Shown here in pieces: positions 53,572-63,116 of a stretch of 64,000 nt of DNA; position 1 is the stretch's first letter; each line of letters starts with the position of its first letter. Below the pieces are notes generated by a model. It saw nothing but the letters and a program-made list of their open reading frames with translations, was not told the DNA's origin and searched no databases. Source of the stretch: Gammaproteobacteria bacterium (GTDB lineage: Bacteria > Pseudomonadota > Gammaproteobacteria > Pseudomonadales > Porticoccaceae); the NCBI GenBank assembly GCA_018069465.1, contig JAGPUW010000010.1:94013-158012 (forward strand), in the 5' to 3' direction. The position numbers were made by a program, and so were the translations under genes.

Positions 53572-55077
53572 ATGACCCCAACTGTTTTATACCGCTGGCA
53601 CCGCCGTATTGGCCTGGCCGTTTTTGTGGCCATTATTGCCTGGGCGTTGAGTGGTTTGAGTCACCCCATTATGTCGCGCATTAATCCACGTCCCGTGGTG
53701 ATGCATCCGCCGTTGTCGACGAGCGACATTGCCAGCCTTGCACCGTTGTCGGCAAGCTTATTGGACAATGGCATTGCGGCCTTTGAAAAAATGCAGCTGC
53801 TGAATATTGATGGCGGCAGTTTTTATCGTGTTGAGCATGGCGATAGTAAAAGCTACATCAATGCCCGAAGCGGCTTAAAATCACCGCTCAACGATGACAC
53901 TTACGCACAACAGCTAGCGCGGCATTATCTGGGGGATGATGTGAGCGAAGTTGTCGCGGTTGAATTAATCACCGCTTTCGATGAAGAATATCTTTTTATT
54001 AATCGCTTTTTACCGGTCTATAAAGTGACTTTTCAGCGGCCCGATAATATGCGCGCCTATGTGGAGGTGAGCACCGGGCGGCTGGCGACCTTGATGGATG
54101 ATCGTAAAGCCGTCGTTGGCTGGGTGTTTCGCCAACTGCACTCCTGGGTCTTTATCCAAAACCCCTGGCTGCGCACCGTCCTTATGAGCGCAGTCCTATT
54201 CGCGGGCATGGCTTTAAGTGTTGTCGGTTTATTGATGGCCTGGCGGGGTCGGTCAAAAAGCGGGGACGTTAAAGGTTTGGGCGAACAGCTGTCCCGAGAA
54301 GATACTCCCGCAAGCACTTGGCATCGACGTTTAGGAATTGGTTTTGGCGTGCTGATGTTGAGCTTCAGTTTTTCGGGGCTCTTCCACCTGCTCAACAAGC
54401 CGATTGTTGCCCCTGCGGCTATGCCCGCGCCCTTGCAATCTTTTAATGCGCAGAACCTGACGCTGGACTGGCCCATAGTAGCGCACCTTAGCGCAGGCAA
54501 ATATTTTCGCCGAGCTAGTTTGGCCGAAGTGGATGGCGTACCCTATTTGCGCCTGGCGCTGGCAACACCGCAGGCGATAGGCAAAGCTGATAAGCCAGCG
54601 GCGGCAGAGCATCACTCCAATGAACCGGTATCAAAGAGTAGTGATATTGTTTATATCAATGCGCAGTCCTCACAAGCCTGTGCCAATTGCGAGCACCAGC
54701 ATGCACTGCATCTCGCTGCCTATTACGCGCGTTCAGCAGGCGATGATCCTATGGTCGGGCAGGTCGAAAAAATAAGCCATTTTAGCAGCGACTACGGTTT
54801 TATTAATAAACGCATGCCGGTACATGCCGTGCATATTGGCGACGATTCGGCGGCATCACCGGTCACGCTATTTGTCGAAACGGCGACCGGGGCGCTGGCC
54901 GGTCGCGCCAATAACGCGAGTCGCGCAGAGGGTTGGTCGTTTAGCTATTTACACAAGTGGCACTTTTTTGATGGCATCAGCAAAACCTTGCGCGATATTT
55001 TACTGGGTGTCACCACCCTCGCCATCGCCTTGCTTTGTCTGCTGGGGGTGTGGGTTTCATTAAAGCCTCGCCGCTAA
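53572..55077 (+). CDS. PepSY-domain inner membrane protein
   Basis: About 501 residues. Membrane helices lie at RIGLAVFVAIIAWALSGL, VLMSAVLFAGMALSVVGLLMAW, GFGVLMLSFSFSGLFHLL and LRDILLGVTTLAIALLCLL, with PepSY-type periplasmic regions between. Family members often sit next to siderophore or haem receptors and some act as ferric reductases. ACANCEHQH in the second periplasmic region could bind metal. The ATG at 53572, with AAAGGA five bases upstream, is preferred over much earlier in-frame starts. It starts 77 bases after the receptor and is probably co-transcribed with it. Confidence 0.85.
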   Translation: MTPTVLYRWHRRIGLAVFVAIIAWALSGLSHPIMSRINPRPVVMHPPLSTSDIASLAPLSASLLDNGIAAFEKMQLLNIDGGSFYRVEHGDSKSYINARSGLKSPLNDDTYAQQLARHYLGDDVSEVVAVELITAFDEEYLFINRFLPVYKVTFQRPDNMRAYVEVSTGRLATLMDDRKAVVGWVFRQLHSWVFIQNPWLRTVLMSAVLFAGMALSVVGLLMAWRGRSKSGDVKGLGEQLSREDTPASTWHRRLGIGFGVLMLSFSFSGLFHLLNKPIVAPAAMPAPLQSFNAQNLTLDWPIVAHLSAGKYFRRASLAEVDGVPYLRLALATPQAIGKADKPAAAEHHSNEPVSKSSDIVYINAQSSQACANCEHQHALHLAAYYARSAGDDPMVGQVEKISHFSSDYGFINKRMPVHAVHIGDDSAASPVTLFVETATGALAGRANNASRAEGWSFSYLHKWHFFDGISKTLRDILLGVTTLAIALLCLLGVWVSLKPRR

Positions 55078-55235
55078 CAGCCGCTAAAGCTGGCTTTCAC
55101 TTCTACTCGTTATTGTCGCGAAATATTTTTACGCGGCGAGTGTTTCCGCCTTACCCCGGCTGGTGGATAATGGCAGAAGACGCGGCAGCGCAAGGCCGTG
55201 ATAACAAGGTTCCCAGGCATAGGCGGAAGACAATA

Positions 55236-55742
55236 GTGGCAATCACTTCATTAATCGTAGCCGTGGCGGATAACGGCGTTATTGGCAGTAACAATCAACT
55301 GCCCTGGCGTATTTCTGCCGACCTCAAATACTTTAAGCAGGTGACGCTGGGCAAGCCGATTATTATGGGCCGCCTCACCTTCGAATCCATTGGCAAGCCG
55401 CTGCCGGGACGAACCAATATTGTGATGACCCGCGACACACGCTGGCAGGCTGATGGTGTTGAAAGGGCGAGTGATTTAACAGAGGCGCTGGCCATCGCAA
55501 ATAAAATTGCCGATGCGTCTGCGCTTGAAGAGGTGATGATTATCGGCGGTGCCAGTATTTATCGTGAGGCTTTGCCCCAGGCCGACAGGCTTTATTTGAC
55601 CCGCGTGCATACTCAGGTCGATGGCGATGCCTTTTTTCCCGAGCTGGATTTGAGTGAGTGGCGGGAAACCCCTGTTAAGTACTTAGCCGCCGAGGGGACG
55701 ACACCGGCCTGTAGTTTTGTGTGCCTTGATAGAAAAGCGTAG
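55236..55742 (+). CDS. folA: Dihydrofolate reductase
   Basis: Reduces dihydrofolate to THF with NADPH. The protein begins VAITSLIVAVADNGVIGSNNQLPW. IMGRLTFESIGKPLPGRTNIVMTRD and VMIIGGASIYREALPQADRLYLTRV complete the family signatures. The start GTG at 55236 has GGAAG eight bases upstream and gives 168 residues, the usual length; longer in-frame starts (55170 or 55035) would add an unsupported tail. It is unusually placed between receptor and TonB genes, away from thyA. Confidence 0.92.
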   Translation: MAITSLIVAVADNGVIGSNNQLPWRISADLKYFKQVTLGKPIIMGRLTFESIGKPLPGRTNIVMTRDTRWQADGVERASDLTEALAIANKIADASALEEVMIIGGASIYREALPQADRLYLTRVHTQVDGDAFFPELDLSEWRETPVKYLAAEGTTPACSFVCLDRKA

Positions 55743-55990
55743 ACAATAAATATTAGGGTGCCGAGGGTTGGCAGGTTTATAGGGTCGGAAAAATGACCTG
55801 CATAAAGGGGACATCTAAAAGGGCTATCTGAAAAACGCCTAAAATAGGTGATAATAGAGCCCTCAATGAGGCGCGAATTCAGTGGCTGCTTTGCCGGCTT
55901 ATTTCGTGGAAGGACTCTTTGTTTGACAGTGAAGATTCACAAAAAAGTTTCGTAATAAAGTTGTGCAATAAATTGATGGGCTGGTAGCGG

Positions 55991-56830
55991 GTGAAAAACA
56001 GAGTGAGTAATTGTGTTGCGATGGGTTGGGGCTGCAGGCGTGCGCTTTGCGGGGTTCTACTGTTTTTGTTTGGCAGTCTGGCGACGGGAGTACAGGCGGC
56101 CGAGCTGGATACCCTGATCAAGGTCGGTGCCGATAAAACCGCCGCCGCTCAGGCATCCCAACGGCGTATTGACAGCACGGCCCAGCAAAGCGATAAGCTG
56201 TTGCGCCAGTTTCAGTTGGTGAATAAACAAATTGAGGGCTTGCAGGTGTACAACGCCCAGCTCACCCGCCAAATTGACAACCAGCGACAGACGATGGCAG
56301 ATATTGCCGAGTCGGTTGAAAACGCCGCACTGATCGAGCGCCAAATTGTCCCGCTATCGCTGAATATGCTCGACGCATTGGCGCAATTTATTCGTCTCGA
56401 CCTGCCTTTTAAAATAACGGAGCGCCAGGGCAGTATTGAGCAGGTGCGCGAGAACATGGACTCCGCCCGTTTCAGCGCCGCTGAAAAATCCCGCCAGGTG
56501 CTCGAACTCTACGCCATTGAAAGTGAATACAGCGCCACCATCGAGCAATTTGACGGGGTTCTGGCTATCGCTGGCCGGCAGCGTCAGGGCGTCTTTTTAC
56601 GCATTGGCCGCATTGCTCTGCTGTTTCAAACGGCTGATCAAAGCGTCACCGAGGTGTGGAATAAAGACAGTGGGCAGTGGCAAACGGTGGCGGCGGGGGA
56701 ATATCGCCGCGCCGTGGCCGATGCCATTCGCATGGCGAAGAAACAGGCACCGCTGGATATGATCAAGCTGCCGATTGCCCCACCACTTGGCGCGACGCGC
56801 AGTGACAGCGCAGCGCAGGTGGTGTCGTGA
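55991..56830 (+). CDS. DUF3450 periplasmic coiled-coil protein
   Basis: A 279-residue exported protein. The signal region is RRALCGVLLFLFGSLATGVQA. The rest is largely coiled coil (QASQRRIDSTAQQSDKLLRQ through RQTMADIAESVENAAL) with a globular end containing LPFKITERQ and VTEVWNKDSGQWQTVAAGEY. DUF3450 genes regularly precede the long TolQ-like/ExbB/ExbD/TonB sets in marine Gammaproteobacteria. The start is a GTG without a good ribosome site. The stop overlaps the next gene by four bases (GTGA). Confidence 0.88.
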   Translation: MKNRVSNCVAMGWGCRRALCGVLLFLFGSLATGVQAAELDTLIKVGADKTAAAQASQRRIDSTAQQSDKLLRQFQLVNKQIEGLQVYNAQLTRQIDNQRQTMADIAESVENAALIERQIVPLSLNMLDALAQFIRLDLPFKITERQGSIEQVRENMDSARFSAAEKSRQVLELYAIESEYSATIEQFDGVLAIAGRQRQGVFLRIGRIALLFQTADQSVTEVWNKDSGQWQTVAAGEYRRAVADAIRMAKKQAPLDMIKLPIAPPLGATRSDSAAQVVS

Positions 56831-58284
56831 GAGTGCTGAGCAAAGTTTGCCGCACGGGCTTAAGTGCCGTATTGCTGATCGCGACACTCGGCGTTTTGCC
56901 AGCCGTGGCGGCAGAGGATGCCAGCCCCGCACAGGCCAGCAATAGCGACGTGAAGTCCCTCGACGAGTTATTACAGCTCATAAAGACGGCTAAAGTTAGG
57001 GAGTCAAAAGAACACCGCCAGCGTGAGCGAGCGTTTAAAGCGGATAAAAATCAACAGGCGCAATTGCTGCAGCAAGCACAAGTACAAAAGGCCGAGCAGG
57101 AGGCCCGCAGTGCTGAGCTGGAAAGTACCTTCGCCGATAACGAGCGTGAGCTTGAAGCCCTGCAGGCGCAAATGCAAAATCGTCTGGGCACCCTGAAAGA
57201 ATTGTTCGGTCATATTACCGCCGCTGCTGGCGACACGGTGACGCGTCTGGATCGCTCTCTGGTCAGCGCGCAATACCCCGGTCGCAGCGCGCAGCTCAAT
57301 GAGCTGATCGAAAAGATGAGCAGTCACAGCCGCCTGCCCTCCCTCGAAGAGATCGAAAACCTGGCCTATGAGATGAGCCGCGAGATGGTCGAGTCGGGGC
57401 GGGTGAGTCGTTTTAATCAAGCCGTAATCAGCGCCGATGGTGAGCAAGTTGAGCGGCAAGTTATCCGCATAGGCTTGTTCAACCTGATCTCAAATGGACA
57501 CTATTTAAGCTATAACCCCGATAACGGCGTGCTGGCTGAACTGGCCCGCCAACCTCGCGGCCTCGCTAAAGGTGCCGCTGCCCTGCAACTGGCAGAAAGT
57601 GGTTTTACCCCGCTATCTATCGACCCCAGTGGCCCGGTGGGTGGCGGCTTGTTGCGCGCATTGGCCGACAGGCCGGGGCTGGCGGAGAAGTGGCAGCAGG
57701 GCGGTTTGGTGGGTTATGTCATCACCGGCATAGGCGCAGTCGCGTTGGTGCTGGCGCTGTGGCGGGCCTTTGTTTTGCGCGGCGTGTTCGCGGGTGTGCG
57801 CCGGCAATTGCAGGAGGCTGATACCTATCGTCTCGACAACCCGCTGGGGCGAGTGCTGAGTGTCGCCGATGCCCACGCCGGGCTCGACCCCGAGTCGATG
57901 GAGCTAAAGCTGCACGAGGCGATACTTAAAGAGCGCCCAGCCATTGAGCTGGCACTCAACCTGCTGAAAATTATTGCCATGATTGCCCCGTTAATGGGCC
58001 TGCTCGGCACCGTTACCGGCATGATTGTGGTGTTCCAGCAAATCACGATTTTTGGCGCGGGCGACCCAAAGTTAATGGCCGGCGGCATTTCTCAGGCGCT
58101 GGTAACCACCGTGCTGGGCTTGCTGGTGGCGATACCCACCTTGCTGCTGCACACCTGGGTTAACGGCTATGCGCGGCGTATTTTGCATGTGCTTGAAGAG
58201 CAAAGTGCCGGTATTGTCGCGCTCAAGGCAGAGGCCCGCTTGCCCTCTCAAGATGAGCCGTCTGAAAAAAACAGACAAGTTTGA
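56827..58284 (+). CDS. Long MotA/TolQ/ExbB-family proton channel (TtpC type)
   Basis: A 485-residue protein with a signal peptide, then a periplasmic coiled-coil region (about 40-250, rich in Gln/Glu, QLLQQAQVQKAEQEARSAEL) and a C-terminal TolQ/ExbB domain. Channel helices include GLVGYVITGIGAVALVLALW, AMIAPLMGLLGTVTGMIVVFQQ and ISQALVTTVLGLLVAIPTLLLH. This matches TtpC-like components of Vibrio TonB2 systems, where it supports ExbB/ExbD/TonB. It overlaps the DUF3450 gene by four bases. Function is inferred from family and operon. Confidence 0.9.
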   Translation: MRVLSKVCRTGLSAVLLIATLGVLPAVAAEDASPAQASNSDVKSLDELLQLIKTAKVRESKEHRQRERAFKADKNQQAQLLQQAQVQKAEQEARSAELESTFADNERELEALQAQMQNRLGTLKELFGHITAAAGDTVTRLDRSLVSAQYPGRSAQLNELIEKMSSHSRLPSLEEIENLAYEMSREMVESGRVSRFNQAVISADGEQVERQVIRIGLFNLISNGHYLSYNPDNGVLAELARQPRGLAKGAAALQLAESGFTPLSIDPSGPVGGGLLRALADRPGLAEKWQQGGLVGYVITGIGAVALVLALWRAFVLRGVFAGVRRQLQEADTYRLDNPLGRVLSVADAHAGLDPESMELKLHEAILKERPAIELALNLLKIIAMIAPLMGLLGTVTGMIVVFQQITIFGAGDPKLMAGGISQALVTTVLGLLVAIPTLLLHTWVNGYARRILHVLEEQSAGIVALKAEARLPSQDEPSEKNRQV

Positions 58285-58317
58285 GCTCAAGTAAATAATG
58301 ACTGAGCCAAAAACACC

Positions 58318-58884
58318 ATGAACGCCCTGCTCGATATGCTCAGCCACCTACAGCAACTGGCCGACATGGGCGGGCCTGTGCTGTTGTTTATCATCGCGCT
58401 TATTTTGCTGCTGTGGCTGTTGTTAATTGAACGGCTTATTTATTACCGCACCGCCCTGCGCGGTGATATGGCGCTGTGTGTTGATGCCTGGCAGCAACGG
58501 CGCGACCGGCATTCGCGGCGCGCCCAGCAGGTGCGTACGGCACTGTTGGCCGAGATCGATCAGCGCATCGACCGTTTTTTACCGATGATTAAAACCCTGG
58601 TGGCACTGGCGCCGCTCTTCGGCCTGCTCGGCACAGTAACCGGCATGATTGGCGTATTTGAAGCCATGGGTGTGGCTGAAAGTGGCGGTGCGCGGGCGAT
58701 GTCGAGCGGTGTTTCTCGAGCCACTATCCCCACCATGGCCGGCATGGTGGCAGCGTTATCCGGCTTGATTGGTTTGGCGGGTATCGACCGTTTAGGGCGG
58801 CGCGCCAAGGCGCGACTGGCCAACAGCTTGTTGATGGATGATACGGCCACTGTCGGTGCCGCAGAGCTGGTGAGCAAAGCGTGA
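58318..58884 (+). CDS. exbB: ExbB-type proton channel protein
   Basis: A 188-residue TolQ/ExbB protein with three membrane helices: VLLFIIALILLLWLLLIE, FLPMIKTLVALAPLFGLLGTVTGMI and TIPTMAGMVAALSGLIGL. It forms the pentameric channel that with ExbD energises TonB. The ATG lies 33 bases after the long TolQ-like gene. Its stop overlaps the exbD start by four bases (GTGA), indicating translational coupling. Confidence 0.93.
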   Translation: MNALLDMLSHLQQLADMGGPVLLFIIALILLLWLLLIERLIYYRTALRGDMALCVDAWQQRRDRHSRRAQQVRTALLAEIDQRIDRFLPMIKTLVALAPLFGLLGTVTGMIGVFEAMGVAESGGARAMSSGVSRATIPTMAGMVAALSGLIGLAGIDRLGRRAKARLANSLLMDDTATVGAAELVSKA

Positions 58885-59306
58885 GTCGTCGCATTATCAG
58901 CGAGGCAAGCCGTCGCACTGGCGGGGATGCCTCGTCAGTACAGGCCATCGATCTGACACCGATGCTCGATGTGGTTTTCATCCTGCTTATTTTCTTCATC
59001 GTCACCGCCTCTTTTGTGAAACTGCCGGGGCCAGAAGTGGAGCGGGTTGAGGCCCTTAGCGCGCAGGCGAGAAAGCCCGCTATGTTGGTGGCTATTGATC
59101 ACAATGATGTTATCTGGATGGATAAAGCGCCCCTGGCGGACAACCGGGTGAAATTCGCCCTTGCTCGTTTGCAGGCTGAAAATCCCAGAGGCAGTCTGGT
59201 GATACAGGTCGACAAACGCGCCAGTGTTGGCCGCCTTGCCCTGGTATCAGATCTCGCGGCACAACTGGGTATCGGCGATATTTCCGTATCGACGCTCAAT
59301 GACTAG
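58881..59306 (+). CDS. exbD: ExbD/TolR-type protein
   Basis: A 141-residue protein with one N-terminal membrane helix (LDVVFILLIFFIVTASFV), preceded by the conserved aspartate in DLTPMLDVV which carries protons. A periplasmic domain follows (VALAR... ending ISVSTLND). The start GTG overlaps exbB by four bases, and the stop overlaps the tonB start by eight. It works with ExbB and TonB in proton-driven outer membrane transport. Confidence 0.94.
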   Translation: MSRRIISEASRRTGGDASSVQAIDLTPMLDVVFILLIFFIVTASFVKLPGPEVERVEALSAQARKPAMLVAIDHNDVIWMDKAPLADNRVKFALARLQAENPRGSLVIQVDKRASVGRLALVSDLAAQLGIGDISVSTLND

Positions 59307-59955
59307 TTTGTTGCAAATCAATACCGGGGGGCGCGAAGCCCGGGGGCGAGTTGCCGCTCGCTTTGGCGCTGCATTGCTCGCGGCGATGCTTGTTACCAGC
59401 GTATTGCTGGTGCTAATGGTATTGATGATTGTCAACCGGGGTGAGGCACCCGACAGTAAAGGCAGCTATAAAATCGCCGATATTTGGCAGCCCGAGCGCA
59501 GTTTGACGGAGTTCGTTAAACCGCCAAAACCCACTCGGCCACCTGAGCTAACACTGATGCAGCCGAGCATGCCGACACAAAGCTTGCGTTTTGACGCGCC
59601 CGCGCCAAGCATTAGTTTACAGGCGCCACCACGGCCCACGGGCAGTTTACAACTTGGGCTGGGTGGTGATTTCGCCCGCGATACCGACTACATTCCGGTG
59701 TATGTTCCACAGGCGCTATACCCGCGCCGGGCACTGTCTCGGGCTCGCGAGGGTTACGCGGTGGTCGAGGTCATCATCACCACATCGGGTGGTGTGCGCG
59801 GCGTTAAGCTGGTGGAAGAATCGCCCCTCAACTATGGCTTTGGCAGTGCCGCATTGAAGGCCGCGATAAAGCTCAAGTACAAACCCCGAATCATTGATGG
59901 GCATGCCGTAGAGGTGCCGGGGGTGATGTATAAATTTAGCTTCCGGTTGGAGTAG
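59299..59955 (+). CDS. tonB: TonB-family energy transducer
   Basis: About 218 residues. One N-terminal membrane helix (AALLAAMLVTSVLLVLMVLMIV) is followed by a Pro-rich periplasmic linker (KPPKPTRPPELTLMQPSMP). The C-terminal TonB domain runs from VPQALYPRRALSRAREGYAV to GVMYKFSFRLE. The ATG at 59299 overlaps the exbD stop and is preferred over an earlier in-frame ATG inside exbD. A degenerate second copy of the domain is found near 63117-63182. Confidence 0.93.
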   Translation: MTSLLQINTGGREARGRVAARFGAALLAAMLVTSVLLVLMVLMIVNRGEAPDSKGSYKIADIWQPERSLTEFVKPPKPTRPPELTLMQPSMPTQSLRFDAPAPSISLQAPPRPTGSLQLGLGGDFARDTDYIPVYVPQALYPRRALSRAREGYAVVEVIITTSGGVRGVKLVEESPLNYGFGSAALKAAIKLKYKPRIIDGHAVEVPGVMYKFSFRLE

Positions 59956-59962
59956 GCCAAGC

Positions 59963-61336
59963 TTGCGCCCTCATCTTGCCCGGCCTGTCTCGTTCTTTCT
60001 GCTGACGCTATTGCTCGTCAGCACCGCAATGCCTGTCGCGGCCTCCCACGAAAAGAAGGAGGCAAAACAAGGTAAATACGCCAATGCCGACACCCGGCGC
60101 CGTCAGGCCGTTGGTCAGCGTTGTGCCAAAAAGCTGGAGGCCGCACAACGCGCTATCAATGTTGAACAGTGGCCACAGGCGGAGCAAGTGCTTACTTTGG
60201 CCGCTGAAAAATACTGCGCCAGTAGCTTTGAAAAATCTCAGGTGTGGAACTACCTGGCTTATACGCACTTTTCTCAGCAGCACTATCGCCGCGCCGTAGA
60301 GGCTTATTTAAGGCTGCTCGACGAACCCGCCGCTGAAGAGAAAATGAAAGTCAGCACCTACAACACCGTGGCCCAGTTGTACTTTCAACTAGAAGATTAC
60401 GCCAGTGCGGCACAGTTTCTTGAGCGCCTGCTAAAAGTCTCGGATGCTGCTGACCCGCAAACAGGGGGTGTGCGCAAGGCCGATGCGCAAACAGCGGATT
60501 CGCAGACTAAGGCTTTGCTCGCGCAAGCCTATTATCAGCTGGGTCGAAAAAACGCAGCCCTCACTTATTTAAAGCAGGCGATAGACGATTATCAGCAGCG
60601 GGACAAACTGCCACCCGAGGCCTGGTGGTCGCTGCAAAGCCTGCTGTATTTTGAACAAGAGCAATATCGCCAGGCGTTGCCGGTTTTGAAACAGCTGATC
60701 AAGCACTACCCCCGCTATCGCTATTGGCACCAGCTCGGCGGTTTATACGGCCAGTTGGGTAAAGATGTTGAGCGCCTGGTGGCGACGGAAATCGTCTATC
60801 TGGCGGGGGCCTTAAATAAAGAGCGCGAACTGGTGTCGCTGAGCTATCTCTACCTCGGTGCCAATACACCCTATCGAGCAGCGGTGACTCTCGAAACTGC
60901 AATTAAAAAAGGCCAGGTTAAAGCGATAGCCAAACATCTGGAATTACTCGGCCAGGCCTGGCAGCAGGCCGGTGAAGGTAAAAAAGCCCGCCCGGTGCTG
61001 GAACAAGCAGCGGCGCTTTCTGGCGAAGGAAAAATCTACGCCCAACTGGCTGGTGTTTATCTCGATATTGGCGACAATGTAAAGGCGGTAACAGCGGCAC
61101 GAAACGCCCTGCAAAAAGGCCAGCTAAAACGCCCCGGTGCAGTGCAGTTGGTATTGGGTAATGCCCAGTTGAATTTGCATTGCTATAAGCAGGCGGTGAA
61201 AGCTTTTGAGCAGGCGGGTAAGTACAAAGCTTCTGCCGTTAACGCGAAGCAGTGGTCGAGCTATGCTCGTGCAGAAGGTGAGCGGGTTAATGAATTACGT
61301 GCGGCGGGGGCGGTTTTACCGGGGTGCGGGGCTTAG
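59963..61336 (+). CDS. Exported TPR-repeat protein
   Basis: A 457-residue protein with a signal peptide (SFFLLTLLLVSTAMPVAAS) and several TPR-like repeats, for example SQVWNYLAYTHFSQQHYRRA, AQLYFQLEDYASAAQFLERL and AQAYYQLGRKNAALTYLK. TPR proteins of this size end TonB2-type operons in Vibrio and relatives (TtpC-associated). The start is a TTG seven bases after the tonB stop with GGAG upstream. The 3' third is duplicated in degenerate form at about 63209-63470. Function beyond a TonB accessory is unknown. Confidence 0.88.
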   Translation: MRPHLARPVSFFLLTLLLVSTAMPVAASHEKKEAKQGKYANADTRRRQAVGQRCAKKLEAAQRAINVEQWPQAEQVLTLAAEKYCASSFEKSQVWNYLAYTHFSQQHYRRAVEAYLRLLDEPAAEEKMKVSTYNTVAQLYFQLEDYASAAQFLERLLKVSDAADPQTGGVRKADAQTADSQTKALLAQAYYQLGRKNAALTYLKQAIDDYQQRDKLPPEAWWSLQSLLYFEQEQYRQALPVLKQLIKHYPRYRYWHQLGGLYGQLGKDVERLVATEIVYLAGALNKERELVSLSYLYLGANTPYRAAVTLETAIKKGQVKAIAKHLELLGQAWQQAGEGKKARPVLEQAAALSGEGKIYAQLAGVYLDIGDNVKAVTAARNALQKGQLKRPGAVQLVLGNAQLNLHCYKQAVKAFEQAGKYKASAVNAKQWSSYARAEGERVNELRAAGAVLPGCGA

Positions 61337-61344
61337 GGTAAGGC

Positions 61345-61517
61345 CTCATTACCTGGACCCCATTGTCGACTTTGATGAGTTCGATCATTGTTGTAGTCGT
61401 TCACCCAATCGTTCAGGTCTTTTTGAAGACCCTCTCTATCCCCATAGAATTTTTACGGAACGTTATCTGATAAAATTCATTCAGGATCGTTTTATGAAGG
61501 CGTCCATAATTTTTTAA
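61345..61517 (-). mobile_element. IS481-like transposase remnant
   Basis: Minus-strand sequence encodes GRLHKTILNEFYQITFRKN, a one-base frame change within a T5 run near 61451, and then YGDREGLQKDLNDWVNDYNN followed by DRTHQSRQWGPGNEA. This matches the C-terminal end of transposases of the IS481/IS3 type (LHKT..EFYQ..FRK, LQ.DLD.W...YN..R.HQG). Only about 55 codons remain, so it is dead. It sits between the TPR gene and the MFS gene. Confidence 0.75.
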
Positions 61518-61542
61518 AATAACAAAAATAATAGGCGACATA

Positions 61543-62961
61543 ATGTGTGAACCAACAGCCGAAGAATCACAGGCTAACCAGCCAATAAAGTCAGATAATG
61601 GCGAGACCGTAAAAATTTCAATTCCTTTTCCAAATCAGATATATGCTTGGTACGTCGTCATTATTTTGATGCTGGCCTACACAGTGTCGTTTATTGACCG
61701 CCAGATATTAAGCCTTCTGGTGGACCCGATTCGCAGCGACCTGAAAATCAGCGATACCGAGATGAGCCTTCTGCAAGGTTTGTCATTCGCAGTGTTTTAC
61801 ACCCTTATGGGCTTGCCTCTCGGTCGCCTGGCTGATCAACGCAGCCGACGGGGCATCATCACCCTCGGCGTCTTATTCTGGAGCGTTATGACTGCGACCT
61901 GCGGTTTTGCAAAAGACTATTGGCAGCTTTTCCTTGCACGCATGGGCGTTGGCGTTGGTGAGGCGGCATTGTCACCGTCAGCCTATTCAATTATCGCCGA
62001 TATCATCCCGCCCCAGCGTCTGTCACTGGCGATTGGCGTTTATGGCATCGGCGTGTTTCTTGGGGCCGGGTTGGCAATGATTATTGGCGGAACTATTGTC
62101 GGCATGGTTGGGGAAACCGGATCAATTAACTTTTTCCTGATAGGGGAAATTAGATCTTGGCAGGCAGTGTTCATTCTTGTATCGCTCCCCGGCCTTTTGA
62201 TCGTCGCCTTGATGGCAACCGTAAAAGAACCGAAACGGCGCGGCACCATTCGCACCAGTGTCGTCAATGGCGTAGATAAGATTCAGGGCGTTCCCGTTCG
62301 CGAGGTTGTTGCCTATTTGCGGGCAAATTTCCGCACCGTGGCACTGCATAACCTGGCTGTTGCCTCGTTGGTTATCGCGCTGTATGGCGGCATGGCCTGG
62401 ATTCCCACCTTCTTTAAGCGAATTCACGATTTTGGGCCGGCAGAAGTTGGTCTGAAATACGGGTTTATCATTCTAATTTTCGGGACACTCGGGGTGCTTT
62501 TCGGTAGTTGGAGTTCTGACAGGATGCTTGCTAAAGGTGTCCGTGACGCAAAGATCCGTACGGGAATGTATTCAGCCCTCGGGGTTATCCTGCCATCCAT
62601 CGCATTCCCGCTTATCGATAATCCAAGCTATGCATTGGCTCTGATCGCAATAGCAACATTCTTTATGACCTTTGCCTTTGGTGCCGCGCCTGCCGCCTTG
62701 CAGGAAATAATGCCAAATCAGATGCGCGGTCAAGCATCGGCGATTTATCTATGTGTCATCAGTCTTATCGGTCTCAGCATTGGGCCGACCGCGATCGCGC
62801 TGATTACAGATTATGTATATGGTTATGATGAAGCGATCCGCTATGCACTCGCTATCGTACCCGCCGTAGCAATGGGGCTCGCTGCCATCTTGTTCGCGCT
62901 ATGCCTGAAACCCTACAAGGATAGTCTCGACCATTTGAATGAATGGTCAAAATACAATTGA
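61543..62961 (+). CDS. MFS transporter, spinster-type
   Basis: A 472-residue major facilitator with about 12 membrane helices. The N-terminal part has VSFIDRQILSLLVDPIRSDL, and the MFS loop motif is MGLPLGRLADQRSRRG. MGVGVGEAALSPSAYSIIADI is typical of the group that includes aromatic acid and spinster-like transporters. The substrate is unknown. It lies alone in a mosaic region between an IS481-type fragment and a degenerate second TonB-TPR end, so it was probably inserted. Codon use differs from its neighbours by eye. Confidence 0.9.
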   Translation: MCEPTAEESQANQPIKSDNGETVKISIPFPNQIYAWYVVIILMLAYTVSFIDRQILSLLVDPIRSDLKISDTEMSLLQGLSFAVFYTLMGLPLGRLADQRSRRGIITLGVLFWSVMTATCGFAKDYWQLFLARMGVGVGEAALSPSAYSIIADIIPPQRLSLAIGVYGIGVFLGAGLAMIIGGTIVGMVGETGSINFFLIGEIRSWQAVFILVSLPGLLIVALMATVKEPKRRGTIRTSVVNGVDKIQGVPVREVVAYLRANFRTVALHNLAVASLVIALYGGMAWIPTFFKRIHDFGPAEVGLKYGFIILIFGTLGVLFGSWSSDRMLAKGVRDAKIRTGMYSALGVILPSIAFPLIDNPSYALALIAIATFFMTFAFGAAPAALQEIMPNQMRGQASAIYLCVISLIGLSIGPTAIALITDYVYGYDEAIRYALAIVPAVAMGLAAILFALCLKPYKDSLDHLNEWSKYN

Positions 62962-63116
62962 CGATCTGGGAATATACCCATGGGGCGGGCTTGAGTTCAG
63001 GCACTGTTGACCAGCTCAAGACCGGCTATTGCTGGATTTTTCGCTTAGCTGAAACGAGTTGCTGGACACAGTGATTCGGCGAGGGAAATCGACCCGGCTG
63101 CCGTCGAGCGTAATAT

